From Cercospora beticola (lineage: Eukaryota > Ascomycota > Dothideomycetes > Mycosphaerellales > Mycosphaerellaceae), in NCBI RefSeq assembly GCF_033473495.1, contig NC_088935.1:2666001-2730000 (forward strand): a stretch of 64,000 bases of DNA, given 5' to 3'. Made by a program: the position numbers and the translations under genes. The notes below the pieces were generated by a model, which worked only from the letters and a program-made list of their open reading frames with translations, made no database searches and was not told the DNA's origin. Positions within the stretch are counted from its first letter, which is position 1. The number at the start of each line of letters is the position of its first letter. This document shows positions 1-10,172 of the stretch, in pieces.

Positions 1-1256
1 GCTCGGACTCGCTGCCAAAGTCTTGTTCTTCATGGCATAAGCAATGATACCTGTAACGTGCGGAGTCGCCATTGAAGTCCCTGACAGCGAGTTGACCATG
101 TTCGGCTTGCCGATCCAGCTTGAGATTATGTTGACTCCAGGCGCGTACAGGTCTACACAGGAGCCGTGATTCGAGAAGGAGGCTCGCTGGTTATCCATAT
201 CAATCGCGCCGACGGTGATCGCTGAACCTTTCGATCCTCCGGAGGAAGCGGGTGACGATTGACAAGCATCTTCACCATTGTTGCCAGCCGCCACACATAC
301 ATGAATGCCAGCTGCGAGCGCAGCAGAGACTGCAGCATCGATTGCTTGCACAGGCTCTGACGTCGCCAGGGACATTGATATGACCGAACCTGTGTAGTCC
401 TTGCCAGATCGAAGCTGCTCCTCGTGACGTCTAATAACATAGTCTATGCCTGCGATGACATCGGACGACGAGCCAAGACCGTTGGAGTCGAGAGCCTTGA
501 CACCATAGAGTTGAGCTTTCGAAGCCACTCCGAGGATTGAACCCGCGGCCGTACCAGAGACATGCGTGCCTAGAATGAGGGCATGGGTTAGTGCGTGCAC
601 TTAGCACGGTGTTTCTGACATTCGCATCTTCATGCCGCCACCAGAGGGAGATAAGTTGACTTACCGTGGCCGTCGTTGTCTCGCATGTCTCCATCGAATG
701 ACCATAGCATATTTGCGCGTCCACCAAAGACATTGTGCTGTGCGTAGAGACCAGTGTCCAGTATGTAAATATCAACACCGTTGCCGAGCGAATCGTCGGC
801 GAAATTGTACGTGTAATCCAAGGAAGATTCGCTGCCCTTCAGGGCCAACGCCGTAGAGATTCGTTGCAAGCCCCACGGGGCATTTGGGCGCGTGCTGTAA
901 ACATTGCCGCGGGAGACCGTTGTCGCCTTTTCTACCATGGTTACTTCGGTCATATTGGCCAACAGGTCGAGACAGTGAGACTTCATGGAGGCAGAGAAGC
1001 CTTGGAAGTAGCTGTTATTAAAGATATGCCGGACATCGGGATGTGTTGTGTTCAGATCCAGTTGACGCAGGATTTCCTCGACCTTTGCAGGGACTGGTTT
1101 GCTCTTGTCGATGACGACGATGTGCTCCTCTCCGCCAGACTGATGACTGCTTGGCTGCGAAGGTTGACTGCTTAGCTGCGAAGGGATCGCCAACACCGAC
1201 GAGACGCTGAGCCCAAGTGTTGCGAGTGCAATGCACTGTCCGAAGCGCCTCCACAT
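1..1256 (-). CDS. Subtilisin-like serine protease (S8, proteinase K type), 3' end beyond window
   Basis: Secreted endopeptidase. Exons read as 1256-665 and 569-1, with a 95-nt intron (664-570); 387 codons are visible and the frame runs off the left edge. The start MWRRFGQCIAL opens a signal-peptide-like hydrophobic stretch. An I9-type inhibitor propeptide follows (HIVVIDKSKP ... about residues 45-110). The mature S8 domain shows all catalytic elements: Asp in YILDTG (about residue 165), His in DNDGHGTHVSGTAAG (the intron splits the codon before THV), the oxyanion Asn in AAGNNGED, and Ser in SGTSMATPHV (about residue 363). A longer frame exists upstream of the chosen Met, but that extension is not signal-like. 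It is transcribed divergently from the 2219 gene. The family call is firm; substrate and role (nutrition, autophagy-type or virulence-associated proteolysis) cannot be told from sequence. Confidence 0.93.
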
Positions 1257-2218
1257 CTTGAAGCCGCGAAAGTCTTGGGATCGAGTTGGGAAAGCAGATT
1301 GAAAAGCTCGAGCTGAATGGTGTCGTGCCTGCACGACAAATCGAATTGAACAACGCCTAAAACTCCGTGAGTAGATTCAGAAAGAAGTGGAAGAAGCAGA
1401 AGAAATGGCAAGAGCAAAGAGCAGAGAGTGAAGCCTTCAAGACAATAGGACTATCGACTATTGTCGCGGTGATACAAGCCGGCACAACGGCTTGAGCGCG
1501 TGAATGGCCTGAATGTGGCCGCATGATGTCTGGACGACATATTGTTGTGGGAAGACTGTTCCATCGAAGACGCAGAGAGCGGACACGCGACTCAGCGTCT
1601 GAGAAAGTGAGGTCGAGTGTGCACAGCCATTCGACGACGCTCCAAAGGACTTGGCTGAAACAAACTTGTACGGCGGGCGACCGCTCTCGAACCGCGCAGA
1701 GAAGACTGACCCAAGGTCATCCGATGAGCGACATTGACGCCGACGCCATGTTTGGGCGGAGATGTGGACTCGTCATGGGCTGATGCGCCGTGCTGTTGTT
1801 GTCGCTGAACAGGTCGTCGTTGGTCTTTCGGCGCGGGCAGACGCGACGTGACGGCGCCAAGTGCCATGTGCTGGGTGCTGCGCCGGCAAATTACCTCTGC
1901 TTCGGACCAAGGGAATCTTGGAAGGCCATGTGCGCTCTCTACTTCATCTCGCCGTCCCAGCAGGACATAGCCGTAGTAAGGCCACATCCATTCATGCGCG
2001 CTGGTCCACCATTATCCGGCTGCAACCACAGCTAAGTACAAGACTGTTTTCCTTCTCCCAGCAGCTGCCTCTGTCGTGCATTGCGCTACCACGCAGCTTC
2101 AGCACCTCCCACCTGAAACCTACCACGTCGAACTTCCAGCACCCCACCTCGAATTGTTGCATCTCCGTGACTACTTCCACCTCACGAGCGGAAACTTTGG
2201 GGACAACGAAGCGCTGCA
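1257..2218. other. Divergent intergenic region
   Basis: 962 nt between the start codons of the subtilisin gene (minus) and the 2219 gene (plus), so it must carry both promoters. Pyrimidine-rich stretches lie just upstream of 2219 on the plus strand. The short overlapping frames here have no recognisable domain or splice logic. No RNA gene or repeat seen. Confidence 0.6.
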
Positions 2219-3406
2219 ATGGCGAGTCCGCCATTTGCTCCGGAACCTCGCGAGCTTCTACCTCCCCTTCTGGCATGCCTCGCTACCTCGACAGTCTCGC
2301 CTCAGCCGCCGCCCGCACTATTGCCTCTGCTCGCTCCCATACTTCGACAGCGTGTCAACTTCCTCTCGCAAAGCAGGACTGACGGCTGGCTTCCTCTACT
2401 CTCGTGGGATGTAGGCCGCGGCGCAAAACTTCCACAAGCTGTGGGACAAATAAATCTGGAGCCACACCCCGTATCAGGAGAGCTCGAGTTGGAAGATGTC
2501 AGCGCTGTGATGTATCGCCGGCTGGATCAAGAGACTCTGCAGGTCCGGCTCGAAGTGGAACAGTTTGGCTTGCTGCCGATATATGTGTGGTGTGAAAATG
2601 ATGAGCACGCGTCTTCTGGTGCAGGTTGGCGGCTTACGGAGCTACGTACTCTGAGCGACGTGAACGACGGTACAGATTGGTTCGATACAGCGGCCGAAGC
2701 AAACGAAGCAGCTGGAACCGGATACAATGCACCGACAACAGTAGGCGCCAATACTGCAGAGGGAGTCAATGGCAGTGATGTGGACGATTCCAACGATGAC
2801 TATTGGGCGGCATATGATAGGACTCCAGGGGAGACACCGGCGAGGACCCCTGCGAAGCGGTCTCCGGCTCCTTTCACCTCTGGGCGCTTACATCAGCTTG
2901 CAGATAGAGAAGAGGATGAATACTATGCCAGATATGGGGAAGAGGTGCAGCCTGCAATGGATTCGCACGATCCTGATGAAGATACCGGTGAAGTGGGCCA
3001 GAGCTCATTAAATGGACACACACTGGCTAGCGTTACCGCACCCGCACGAGCGGACTCTGCGGAGTATCGAACGTCCTTGCAGCCACACGATGCTTGGGGT
3101 GCGAAAGACTCCGCGATAGCAAGTGCGAACGAGCGAAGCCCCGAACAAAAGACCCACGAGCAGCTGTCGATGCCACGACCGATCTCGCCAGCGTCCTCAC
3201 ACTCTAGTATCGACCGCTTGGAAGAAAAGGCAGCAGAAATGAGCACGGCGAATGACCACGCGCAGCTGGCTGTGAAGCAACATATCAGTACGGACATCAA
3301 GAGCTTATTTCGGTTGGCCAAGGCATCGGGCATGGATCGTGAGGAATTTGTGAATGTCGTCCAGAGAGAGCTGGACGTGCTGGGCTTACTTGAACGTGAT
3401 GAGTGA
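2219..3406 (+). CDS. Uncharacterised fungal protein, 395 aa
   Basis: One uninterrupted exon from ATG 2219 to TGA 3404-3406. I do not recognise a named domain. Residues 1-150 look folded: a Pro/Leu-rich N-terminus, then a block with RTDGWLPLLSWD and LEVEQFGLLPIYVWCEN. Residues 150-340 are acidic and Ser/Pro-rich, probably disordered. The last 45 residues (KQHISTDIKSLFRLAKASGM onward) look helical and may form a small interaction module ending in LGLLERDE. The ordered-disordered-helical layout argues for a real gene and against a chance frame. No signal peptide or membrane span. It is followed by about 1 kb before the next gene on the same strand. Function unknown; I would not guess one. Confidence 0.75.
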   Translation: MASPPFAPEPRELLPPLLACLATSTVSPQPPPALLPLLAPILRQRVNFLSQSRTDGWLPLLSWDVGRGAKLPQAVGQINLEPHPVSGELELEDVSAVMYRRLDQETLQVRLEVEQFGLLPIYVWCENDEHASSGAGWRLTELRTLSDVNDGTDWFDTAAEANEAAGTGYNAPTTVGANTAEGVNGSDVDDSNDDYWAAYDRTPGETPARTPAKRSPAPFTSGRLHQLADREEDEYYARYGEEVQPAMDSHDPDEDTGEVGQSSLNGHTLASVTAPARADSAEYRTSLQPHDAWGAKDSAIASANERSPEQKTHEQLSMPRPISPASSHSSIDRLEEKAAEMSTANDHAQLAVKQHISTDIKSLFRLAKASGMDREEFVNVVQRELDVLGLLERDE

Positions 3407-4368
3407 CGCATGGCTTTGCCCGGATGGTAGCCTGGCGTATGGAAGATTGGGAAAGGTGCATAATAGTTCGGAGGGCCTTTGCATTAGCATTGAAGCGTTG
3501 GAGAAACATTGTTGGCGTTATTCATCCTCGGGACAGGGAACTCTTGTCAAGCCTGTATAGAAAATGATCAAGAAAGCAGGGCTCATCCTGAGTACCAAAC
3601 AATGTGCTGAGGCAGTGCCAGTGCATCATACGATTAGCTAACAATGGTTGTGTTTATTGTACTGAGCTCACGACCTGCGTTGATGCTACGCGCCACGAGC
3701 AGTCCCCACTCGATTCATCAGGGACAACGATCGGGTAATGCGGGCTCGATATCGGTAGGCACGGCGAAGGCGCTCACATTGCACAGTGGTGATTGGCCGT
3801 GTTTACGAGCAAGGTAACAAGCCTTTTGGCCCAGAGGCCAAGCTCGCCAGCCACATCTCTCTTTTGCTTAACTTGGCCCCAGTGTTCGAATGTCATCGGA
3901 ACAGCGGAGCGGCATCCTGGCTGCCAGCGAAATTGAGCCTGTGCGCCTGTCGGTGACGACGAGCACCAGCTCGACCAGGACTAGCAGAGCCAAGTGCATG
4001 CTTGATTTCCGGACGGTGGCTCAGCGGTTTTACGGCGACGTGCGCGAATAACCAGATCCTGGTCCACAGTCTAGAATCAAGCCTCGTGATTCGGCAGAGG
4101 AGCTGCAGGAGCTCACAGCCACGACCGCGCCGGCCGCGTGTCAGTCTTTAAAATAAGAGCTCGAGCTCCAGCGCTGCTGACCTGCTGTTCACGCGCGCGT
4201 TGGTTGCTCTCTCTTCACCTTTCTTATCCACTGATTTCACTAGCCACAGCACTTCCTTCCAGCTGTCAAGTTTCCTCGTCTCGTACCTCCACAAGCTCAT
4301 CTCATCTCCTGCCGCCGATCTTAGACCCTGATCCAACGACCTGATCCACCAGTCTCGACCCGCAACAG
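3407..4368. other. Intergenic region, 3' flank of 2219 gene and promoter of Cys-rich gene
   Basis: No coding sequence supported. The last about 200 nt (4190-4360) are rich in CT, as expected for a fungal core promoter and 5' leader of the downstream small gene. No RNA gene or repeat seen. Confidence 0.5.
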
Positions 4369-4484
4369 GTACGAGCGTTCTTCCTGTCCAGCTTCCGCGA
4401 CCTTGACACCCTTGCGACGTCCTACCCGAATCAGTCTTACTGTTCGCATTCACGACATCCAGCTAACGTGTGTTGACTTGACAG
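4369..4484 (+). other. Probable 5'-UTR intron of the Cys-rich small gene
   Basis: Donor CAG|GTACGAG at 4369, branch-like GCTAAC near 4462, acceptor TTGACAG ending at 4484, ten nt before the ATG at 4495. Leader introns are common in highly expressed small fungal genes. The signals are good; transcription is not shown. Confidence 0.55.
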
Positions 4485-4494
4485 AGCCTTCACC

Positions 4495-4822
4495 ATGTCG
4501 AACCAGGGCTACTACAACCAACAGCCACAATACCCGCCACAATCATAGTACGCAGAACAGGCACGCCGGCGTGATGTGGGGATGCGACACTGACGGTTCC
4601 AATAGCGGCCAGCCCCAATACGGCCAACCACAGTACGGCGGCCAACCTCAGTATGGTGGCCCTCCACCGCCAATGCAGTACCAGCAAGGCTACCCTCCAC
4701 AACAACCAGAGCAGAAGGGGTCTGGCAAGGAGAAAGGATGTCTGGCCACGTTCCTCGCAACTTTCTGTTGTTGTTTCATGTGCTGCGAAGCATGCGAGTG
4801 CTGCGCCGACTGCTGTGGGTGA
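4495..4822 (+). CDS. Small CYSTM-like cysteine-rich tail protein, 89 aa
   Basis: Exons 4495-4547 and 4606-4822, intron 4548-4605 (GTACGC donor, ACTGAC branch, AATAG acceptor). The N-terminal half is a Gln/Tyr/Pro/Gly-rich flexible region with short repeats of the form QPQYG. The C-terminal half is GKEKGCLATF followed by a dense Cys block with CCCFMCCEAC and ending in ADCCG. That arrangement (PQG-rich head, Cys-rich hydrophobic tail) is what CYSTM/PCC1-type stress proteins show, and the tail is proposed to sit at membranes. Without splicing the frame hits a stop that straddles the donor: exon TA plus intron G makes TAG. Family assignment is by composition and architecture only. Role in stress or metal tolerance would be inference from the family. 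Confidence 0.82.
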
Positions 4823-5413
4823 TACCAACATGCACAATGCGGTTGATCAGAAGTCTAACATATCACAGGTGAATGCTGCTTAGAGTGCTGTTAGATGGGG
4901 AGACCGAAACATTTTGATTGCATTTCATAGGATACCACTGGGGCTTGGAGTTCTGAGGAATTGGAGCGCGCGGCAATGAAGCTATCATGGGACACAGTGC
5001 GATCCTGAAAATGTCATGTGCCTCTGATTCGGGACACATGACGGGCATATGAACATTCGATTGCTCTCGGTTTGGGGAGATATGAGCTTCGGTCGCACTG
5101 TGCACTCTGCACACCTTAGATATCATTCTTCACTCCTAGACGAGTCTGCGTTATGACAATTGGCACAAGTCCCCTCTGACAACCCTGGTCAGCCTTATGT
5201 CTTGGCGTGTGATCGAACTCAGCCCTACGGGTGGACCGCGGCCACAGATTGTGGCTGCTGTGCTCGCGCCGGTCAGGTCCGCGTTGTCAGTAGATATGCG
5301 ATGTACCGGCCGCAGGGTGACGAATCACTGCCTCCACGGGTTGATGGCATGATGGGTTGTGGTGATGCTGCGCGCATTCGAACGGTTTGGTCACTGGCGT
5401 ATGGCGAGACGTC
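4823..5413. other. Convergent intergenic region
   Basis: 591 nt between the stop codons of the Cys-rich gene (plus) and TRS23 (minus). No coding sequence, RNA gene or repeat recognised. It must hold both 3' ends. Confidence 0.5.
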
Positions 5414-5909
5414 TCAAGCAGGCCTGACCAAGTAACTCCCCAAGGCTCTGTCAAACTTCTCCACACGTATGGGCATTTCCATGCTGTAGAATGGATTCTT
5501 CATGACAAAATCGCCGTAGATCTCGTAACACCTCCGCACCACGAGATCTGTGTTGGGCTGCTCAGGGCTGGTAAAGAGCAGAAACTTGACCCCAGTAGCG
5601 CTTTGAAAGCACGTTAGACGAAAGTGGCTGCTTTCCAGGCTCTCAATTCCGGTGGTGGGCGGTCTCCTGTTGCCAGGGATAGGCTGAACCGGCGGCGCCG
5701 GATTTATGCTACGGGAAATGGCGTGTATGCCGTGAAAGGTGCCAGCCAAGATGAGATAGTCATTGGAATCCAATTTCTGCAGCCCGGGAGCAAAGGTGCG
5801 ATTGTAGACGAGGCCACCTGTGTACCATATCAGTCTGAAAGCACGAGAGCGCTGAAGAGGATGTTCGAATACCAGCTTTGTTGATGATCAGAAGTGCGAA
5901 GACAACCAT
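5414..5909 (-). CDS. TRS23: TRAPP complex core subunit TRS23 (TRAPPC4, sybindin-like)
   Basis: Core subunit of the TRAPP tethering complexes, which act as guanine-nucleotide exchange factor for Ypt1/Rab1 in ER-Golgi traffic. Exons 5909-5873 and 5817-5414, intron 5872-5818 (GTATTC donor, GGTACACAG acceptor), giving 146 aa. The start MVVFALLIINKAGGLVYNR is the classic first strand of the longin-like fold of this family. Later markers are DYLILAGTFHGIHAIS, FRLTCFQSATGVKFLLFTSP, and the C-terminal YEIYGDFVMKNPFYSMEMPI with FDRAL. It lacks the PDZ-like insert seen in animal TRAPPC4, so it is shorter. The 404-nt second exon would not be recognised as a gene on its own without the 37-nt first exon. 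Divergent from the E2 gene at 6306. Confidence 0.92.
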
Positions 5910-6305
5910 CGTGATTTCGTGATGACAGCAGAGTTGAGTGTGTGAGCGCACTTCCAGCAATGGTGCTCGTCCGCTGGTAGTACCAATACTTGTCGCCTGC
6001 AACTATGCTGCTGTTCACTCGGACGTAAAGTTGAAGTCCGGCTGCAGGGGCCGAGCTTGCCTGTTGGCTTGGCGGCTCGAAACGCAACTAGCGGCGGTGC
6101 ACCTCTCGCTGGCACTGCACATCTTCCACTTCTTCTTTTGACCTTCCAGAGCCAACGATCGACCAGCACCACGACCTCTCGGTGTCCAGTAGTCTCTGGT
6201 CCCGTCGGATGGCCATGAGCCGCCGCCTTTCCGCCCCGTGTCTCAAGTGAGCTGCCTACTCACCGACATCCACCTCTCCGCCCCGCCGATCTACCCACCG
6301 CAGCC
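5910..6305. other. Divergent promoter region TRS23 / E2 gene
   Basis: 396 nt between two start codons in opposite orientation. The last 100 nt before 6306 are C-rich (CACC/CCGCC runs), typical of a fungal leader. No feature beyond that seen. Confidence 0.5.
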
Positions 6306-7847
6306 ATGTCGAACTCGAATACCAACGGCGCTATTGCGCGGATCACGCGAGAAATTGCGATGGCACAGAAGGGTACGGACCTGTCCATCGCGGTGGCTTG
6401 TCGCGACAGCGACGTTCGCAACGTGAGAGCCCTCATTGTCGGACCGCCTGAGACACCGTGAGTAGCCTTGTCATGCAGGCGGCGCCTGCACGCGGCTGAT
6501 CGTCCACTGCAGGTACGAGTTTGGCTTTTTCGAGTTTGACATGAAGTTCTCTAAGGACTATCCCATCAAGTCGCCGCACGTCCGCTGCATCACCACCAAC
6601 AACGGCCGCACTCGCTTCAACCCCAATATCTACGCTGAAGGGAAGGTCTGTCTATCCATCTTGGGCACATGGCGTGGCCAGCCAGGCGAGGAGTGGAGCA
6701 GTGCACAGGGCCTAGAGAGCGTCTTGATCAGTATCCAGAGTCTGATGTCTGGCAACCCGTACGAGAATGAGCCGGGCTACGAGACCAACAAGAAAGAGGA
6801 GCCCAATCCTACCGCATACATTGCTAAGATCCGGCATGAGACGCTAAGGGTGTCAGTGTGTCAACGCCTGGAAGGTCTGCTGCAGATTCCGCCAGACAAG
6901 ACGGAGCCCGCTCTTAAGAAGATCAAAGTCAGCCCCGCGGATGAGCCCCCTGAATCGCCCAAGTCCCCGCTGGCCAGTGGCACAAATGGAACTTCCACGC
7001 CTGCATCGATACATGAGTACGATGCGGAGGCGACCTATAACGCACTCGAACAGGGGCAGTGGGATCCTTTTGCCGACCTGATCAAGCGCCGATTCTTGTG
7101 GTACTACGATACGTATACACGGGCCATCGATACGTTCGGTGAGGTACAACGAGATGGCACTGCGTTCAAGCGAATGGAATTTGAGTATCCGCCGAACAGT
7201 ATGGAGGGACACTTTGCCTACAAGAATCTCAGAGCGCGCATGGAGAATATTCTGGCAAGATTGGATGAGGAAGCTCGGTCTTGGGAGCAACAAGGTGCCC
7301 AGCAAGTGATTGATGCAACACAGCTGGCAACTCAGCTCGCTTTCCAATTCAAACAGCTCGAAGACAAGTGGAACAGAGGTTCTTATGCTGGTTCACACAT
7401 GGAGATCAGCCTATCGAACGCCAAGAATCCATTTGTGTGGCATTTGACGCTGTTCGGCGAGCCGATGACTAACCTTGAGTAAGTGCGTAAAAGATCACTG
7501 GGGACGACCGCTGACTCATTCTTTACAGTGGTGGCATTTTCAACATGGATCTCTTCATCCCTCCCGACTTTCCCATCACTCAGCCACGAGTCAAGATCAC
7601 AACCCCGATCTTCCATCATCGCGTCTCAAAGAACGGCCACCTCTGCTATTTCGCATCACGAGAAGATGAGATAGGCTCCCATCTGGAAGGCATAGTCGCT
7701 GCCATTGAGGATAAGGAATCCAGCTTCGATCCGCGGGCAATGGTGAATCCGGAGAGTTTTGATTTGAGATGGGGAAAAGAGGACAAGCGCAAAATCTACA
7801 ACCGCAAATTGCGACGCAGCGCACAGGAGAGCAGTGAGTTCATGTGA
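6306..7847 (+). CDS. Tandem-UBC ubiquitin-conjugating enzyme (UBE2Z-like first domain)
   Basis: E2-type enzyme, 478 aa. Exons 6306-6457, 6513-7478 and 7529-7847, introns of 55 and 50 nt with normal signals. Domain 1 (about residues 5-170) has PYEFGFFEFDMKFSKDYP and the active-site segment RFNPNIYAEGKVCLSILGTW; Cys97 is the predicted thioester residue, and the HPN tripeptide is NPN as in UBE2Z. A Ser/Pro linker (about 190-235) and a helical stretch follow. Exon 3 opens a second UBC/RWD-like core: GGIFNMDLFIPPDFPITQPR and then HHRVSKNGHLCYF, with Cys412 at the catalytic-site position but no HPN. The second domain may be structural or a degenerate E2. UBE2Z works with UBA6 in animals; whether this protein charges ubiquitin or another modifier is open. 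It ends in a basic tail. Confidence 0.9.
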
Positions 7848-8319
7848 TGCTCCTATCGTGAAGCTTGTTTCTGGTCCATGCGGCGGCACAGTACTCGTCA
7901 TGCTGGAATTATCGAGACACGCTCGTTGCCACTGCAGACTGCTCGATGCCTTCCAGCTATCTTCCATCTGCAGGCCGACCAGCGGCTGACTGGTGGCTCC
8001 GCAGGTCTTGAGCTGGATCCCCGTAAGGCTAAAGGGACAGACACATGGATCCTGTCAACCGTCCTGCAGCGACTGAAAGCTGCATGAGAGGCGAGGCCGA
8101 ATGACAGGAGGCGTTACGGAAAAGTCAAGAAATTTGTATGATACCCGGGGAGTGATATATTAGCGAGGAGTTATGGCGTCTTCCCGGTGCTTGAACGCCC
8201 GGGACGCTTCGAATCTTGTGTCTTTTATGCACATTCTCTCGGTCGTCTTCACTCATGCCATGCTTCGTCATCGACGGGGAGTAGCTTTGGTGCGTGGTGA
8301 GACCGTTTCAACAGAGCTT
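7848..8319. other. Convergent intergenic region
   Basis: 472 nt between the stops of the E2 gene (plus) and the 8320 gene (minus). No coding sequence, RNA gene or repeat recognised. Confidence 0.5.
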
Positions 8320-9847
8320 TTATTGTGTGACACGTCTCTTGGCGTCAATAATGAGTTGTCTGACGACTTGCTGACTTTCGTCAACTCGTTCGACCTCGCG
8401 CTCCAGCGAATCCCGAACCTTCACGAACATGTCCTTCTGGCAGACCATCTTTTTCTCCTCTGGATCATATATTTGCTCGTTCTGCGCCGCCTCATCGAAC
8501 CCCAACAACATTTCAGCCATGTTCCTCCTGATTTGCTGAAGATGCGCCTGTTTCTTCGCCAAGCTCTGTTCGAAGTCTCGGAAGTGCCACATGGCCTGCT
8601 CCGGCCGGCTGACAGCGGCTTTCGCGGGTTCCTCAATGCACCAGGTCATGTCACCATTGGCGTCCAACGATCGTAAACGTGACATGTGCTTCTTTGTGTC
8701 AGCAATTCGCCAGTCCAGGGCTGTGGCTTTCTGCCAGAGAACAAAGTGTACCTGGCATAGAGTGTGGAGATAATATCGTTTACTTCGCTTCTCAGGGCAT
8801 TCTGCAAGTTTGTAGTAGTGATTGTAGTATTCGAGCTCCTTGACCGAGAGCCACGACCACAGAAACTCGGCTTCCCGGGCCAACTTTTCGCGTTTCTCGG
8901 TGAGCCGCTTCAGATTCCTTTCAAGATCCGCGATGGGATTCTCAGAGGTCCATTGGTAATTGGCATTGGCAGAGGCGCTCATTCGAACACCGATGTTGAA
9001 TGGGGCCTTGCTTGCAGTCAGTGCATCACCCTCTTTCCGGCCTCCTTGACTTTGAGGAGCACCATCAAGAGGAGAGCCTCGACCGGACGAGCCAGAGCCA
9101 GAGTCAGAAGTAGAGCTGCCGCCTTGGTTCACAAGCGGTCCTCGAGAAGCCGCCATAGTGCCATCAGCGGGGTGAAGCATAGGATCTTCCACAGCCATTA
9201 ATGAAATTGCCTTAACGGTTGCCGATGTGTCGGTAAGTGATGTGCTTCCCAGTCCAGCCGCGGGCTTGAGAGCTCCCACGAGTTTCATATCATCCCTTAT
9301 CTGAGTAATTCTGTGAGCAATGTATGCAGCTGCTACGCTACATGTGGAAGCTACGAGAATGTGTCGATAGATTCGCGCTCTAGTAGACAGCCTGCTGAGC
9401 ATCATAATGCTGCCCAATCCGGCCAAGATCACACCGTCCCTGAGACCGGGATATCTTAGGGGTTCGCGGTGTGGCTGGCGCTCGCTGGACGTAGTCTTGA
9501 CGGCCACCCTGTGACGCCAGCTCTGGCATGGGGAAGAATCGTAGGTCAATGATCCTATGGTAGCGCAGGTCTGATAATGAGTAAGCTGAGCAGCTTTGAG
9601 TGTGTTGCGAGACTTACAGCAGCACTCGCCGTACAAATTCGGATGCTCGTTCTATATCTGGGCGTCATGCAGGACAATGTCCATGGCACTGCTGCGGCCA
9701 GTCCGATGAAGCCTGTTTGGTACCAATCATCGCTCACGCTCCTCCTAACATGGCTTGCTTGCACATACCAATTGTTCTGGTGAGATTTAAGAGACGTGCA
9801 TCTTCGGTGCATTCTTCATCGACTCCAGCGCCGGAGGTGGAAGCCAT
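8320..9847 (-). CDS. Uncharacterised membrane protein with C-terminal coiled coil, 474 aa
   Basis: Three exons: 9847-9769, 9712-9618 and 9570-8320, with introns of 56 and 47 nt that keep one frame. The first 140 residues hold four short hydrophobic segments (GFIGLAAAVPWTLSC; IRICTASAATCATIGS; GVILAGLGSIMML; ILVASTCSVAAAYIAH). After a Ser/Gly-rich linker (about 185-220) a long charged helical part begins at NPIADLERNLKRLTEKREKL and runs nearly to the end, with heptad-like spacing in the segments around LEREVERVDESQQ. The design (N-terminal membrane anchor, long soluble coiled coil) suits an organelle membrane scaffold. I do not recognise a named family. The first two exons are short and less certain; a start at the internal MMLSRLSTRARIY would drop two membrane segments. 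Confidence 0.68.
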
Positions 9848-10172
9848 GACGGCACGAGAAGAAGCCTTGCGGCCTTGAGATGCTCAGGGACATGTGAGCG
9901 ATTTCGGTCGACATTGGCACGAAAAGATATAGATTGATATTGTTGCACAGAGTGGACCTCGATGACACCCTCGTGACACCGTGCAAGGCCGCAGTCCCCA
10001 GTGGGAGGTCGTAATGAAAATTTGATGTGTCTTTTGATTGAGCCAATCAAAACGCGACCAGAGGACGCGTCTTGCCATCACGAACTTTCTGCCTGCACTG
10101 CTGAACACACAAAACATCGCGAGGAGAATATGAGACCCCGACGCTCACCGACCACTCCTGTTCTCAGGCGAT
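9848..10172. other. Divergent promoter region
   Basis: 325 nt between the start codons of the 9847 gene (minus) and TOP3 (plus). Nothing further recognised. Confidence 0.5.

Noticed and set aside
1592..1987. 131-codon minus-strand frame in the first intergenic region
   Set aside because: Gln/His/Arg-rich with no conserved-looking block; shadowed by other frames on the plus strand.
8173..8676. 167-codon plus-strand frame
   Set aside because: Antisense to the coiled-coil C-terminus of the 8320-9847 gene; no domain or splice support.
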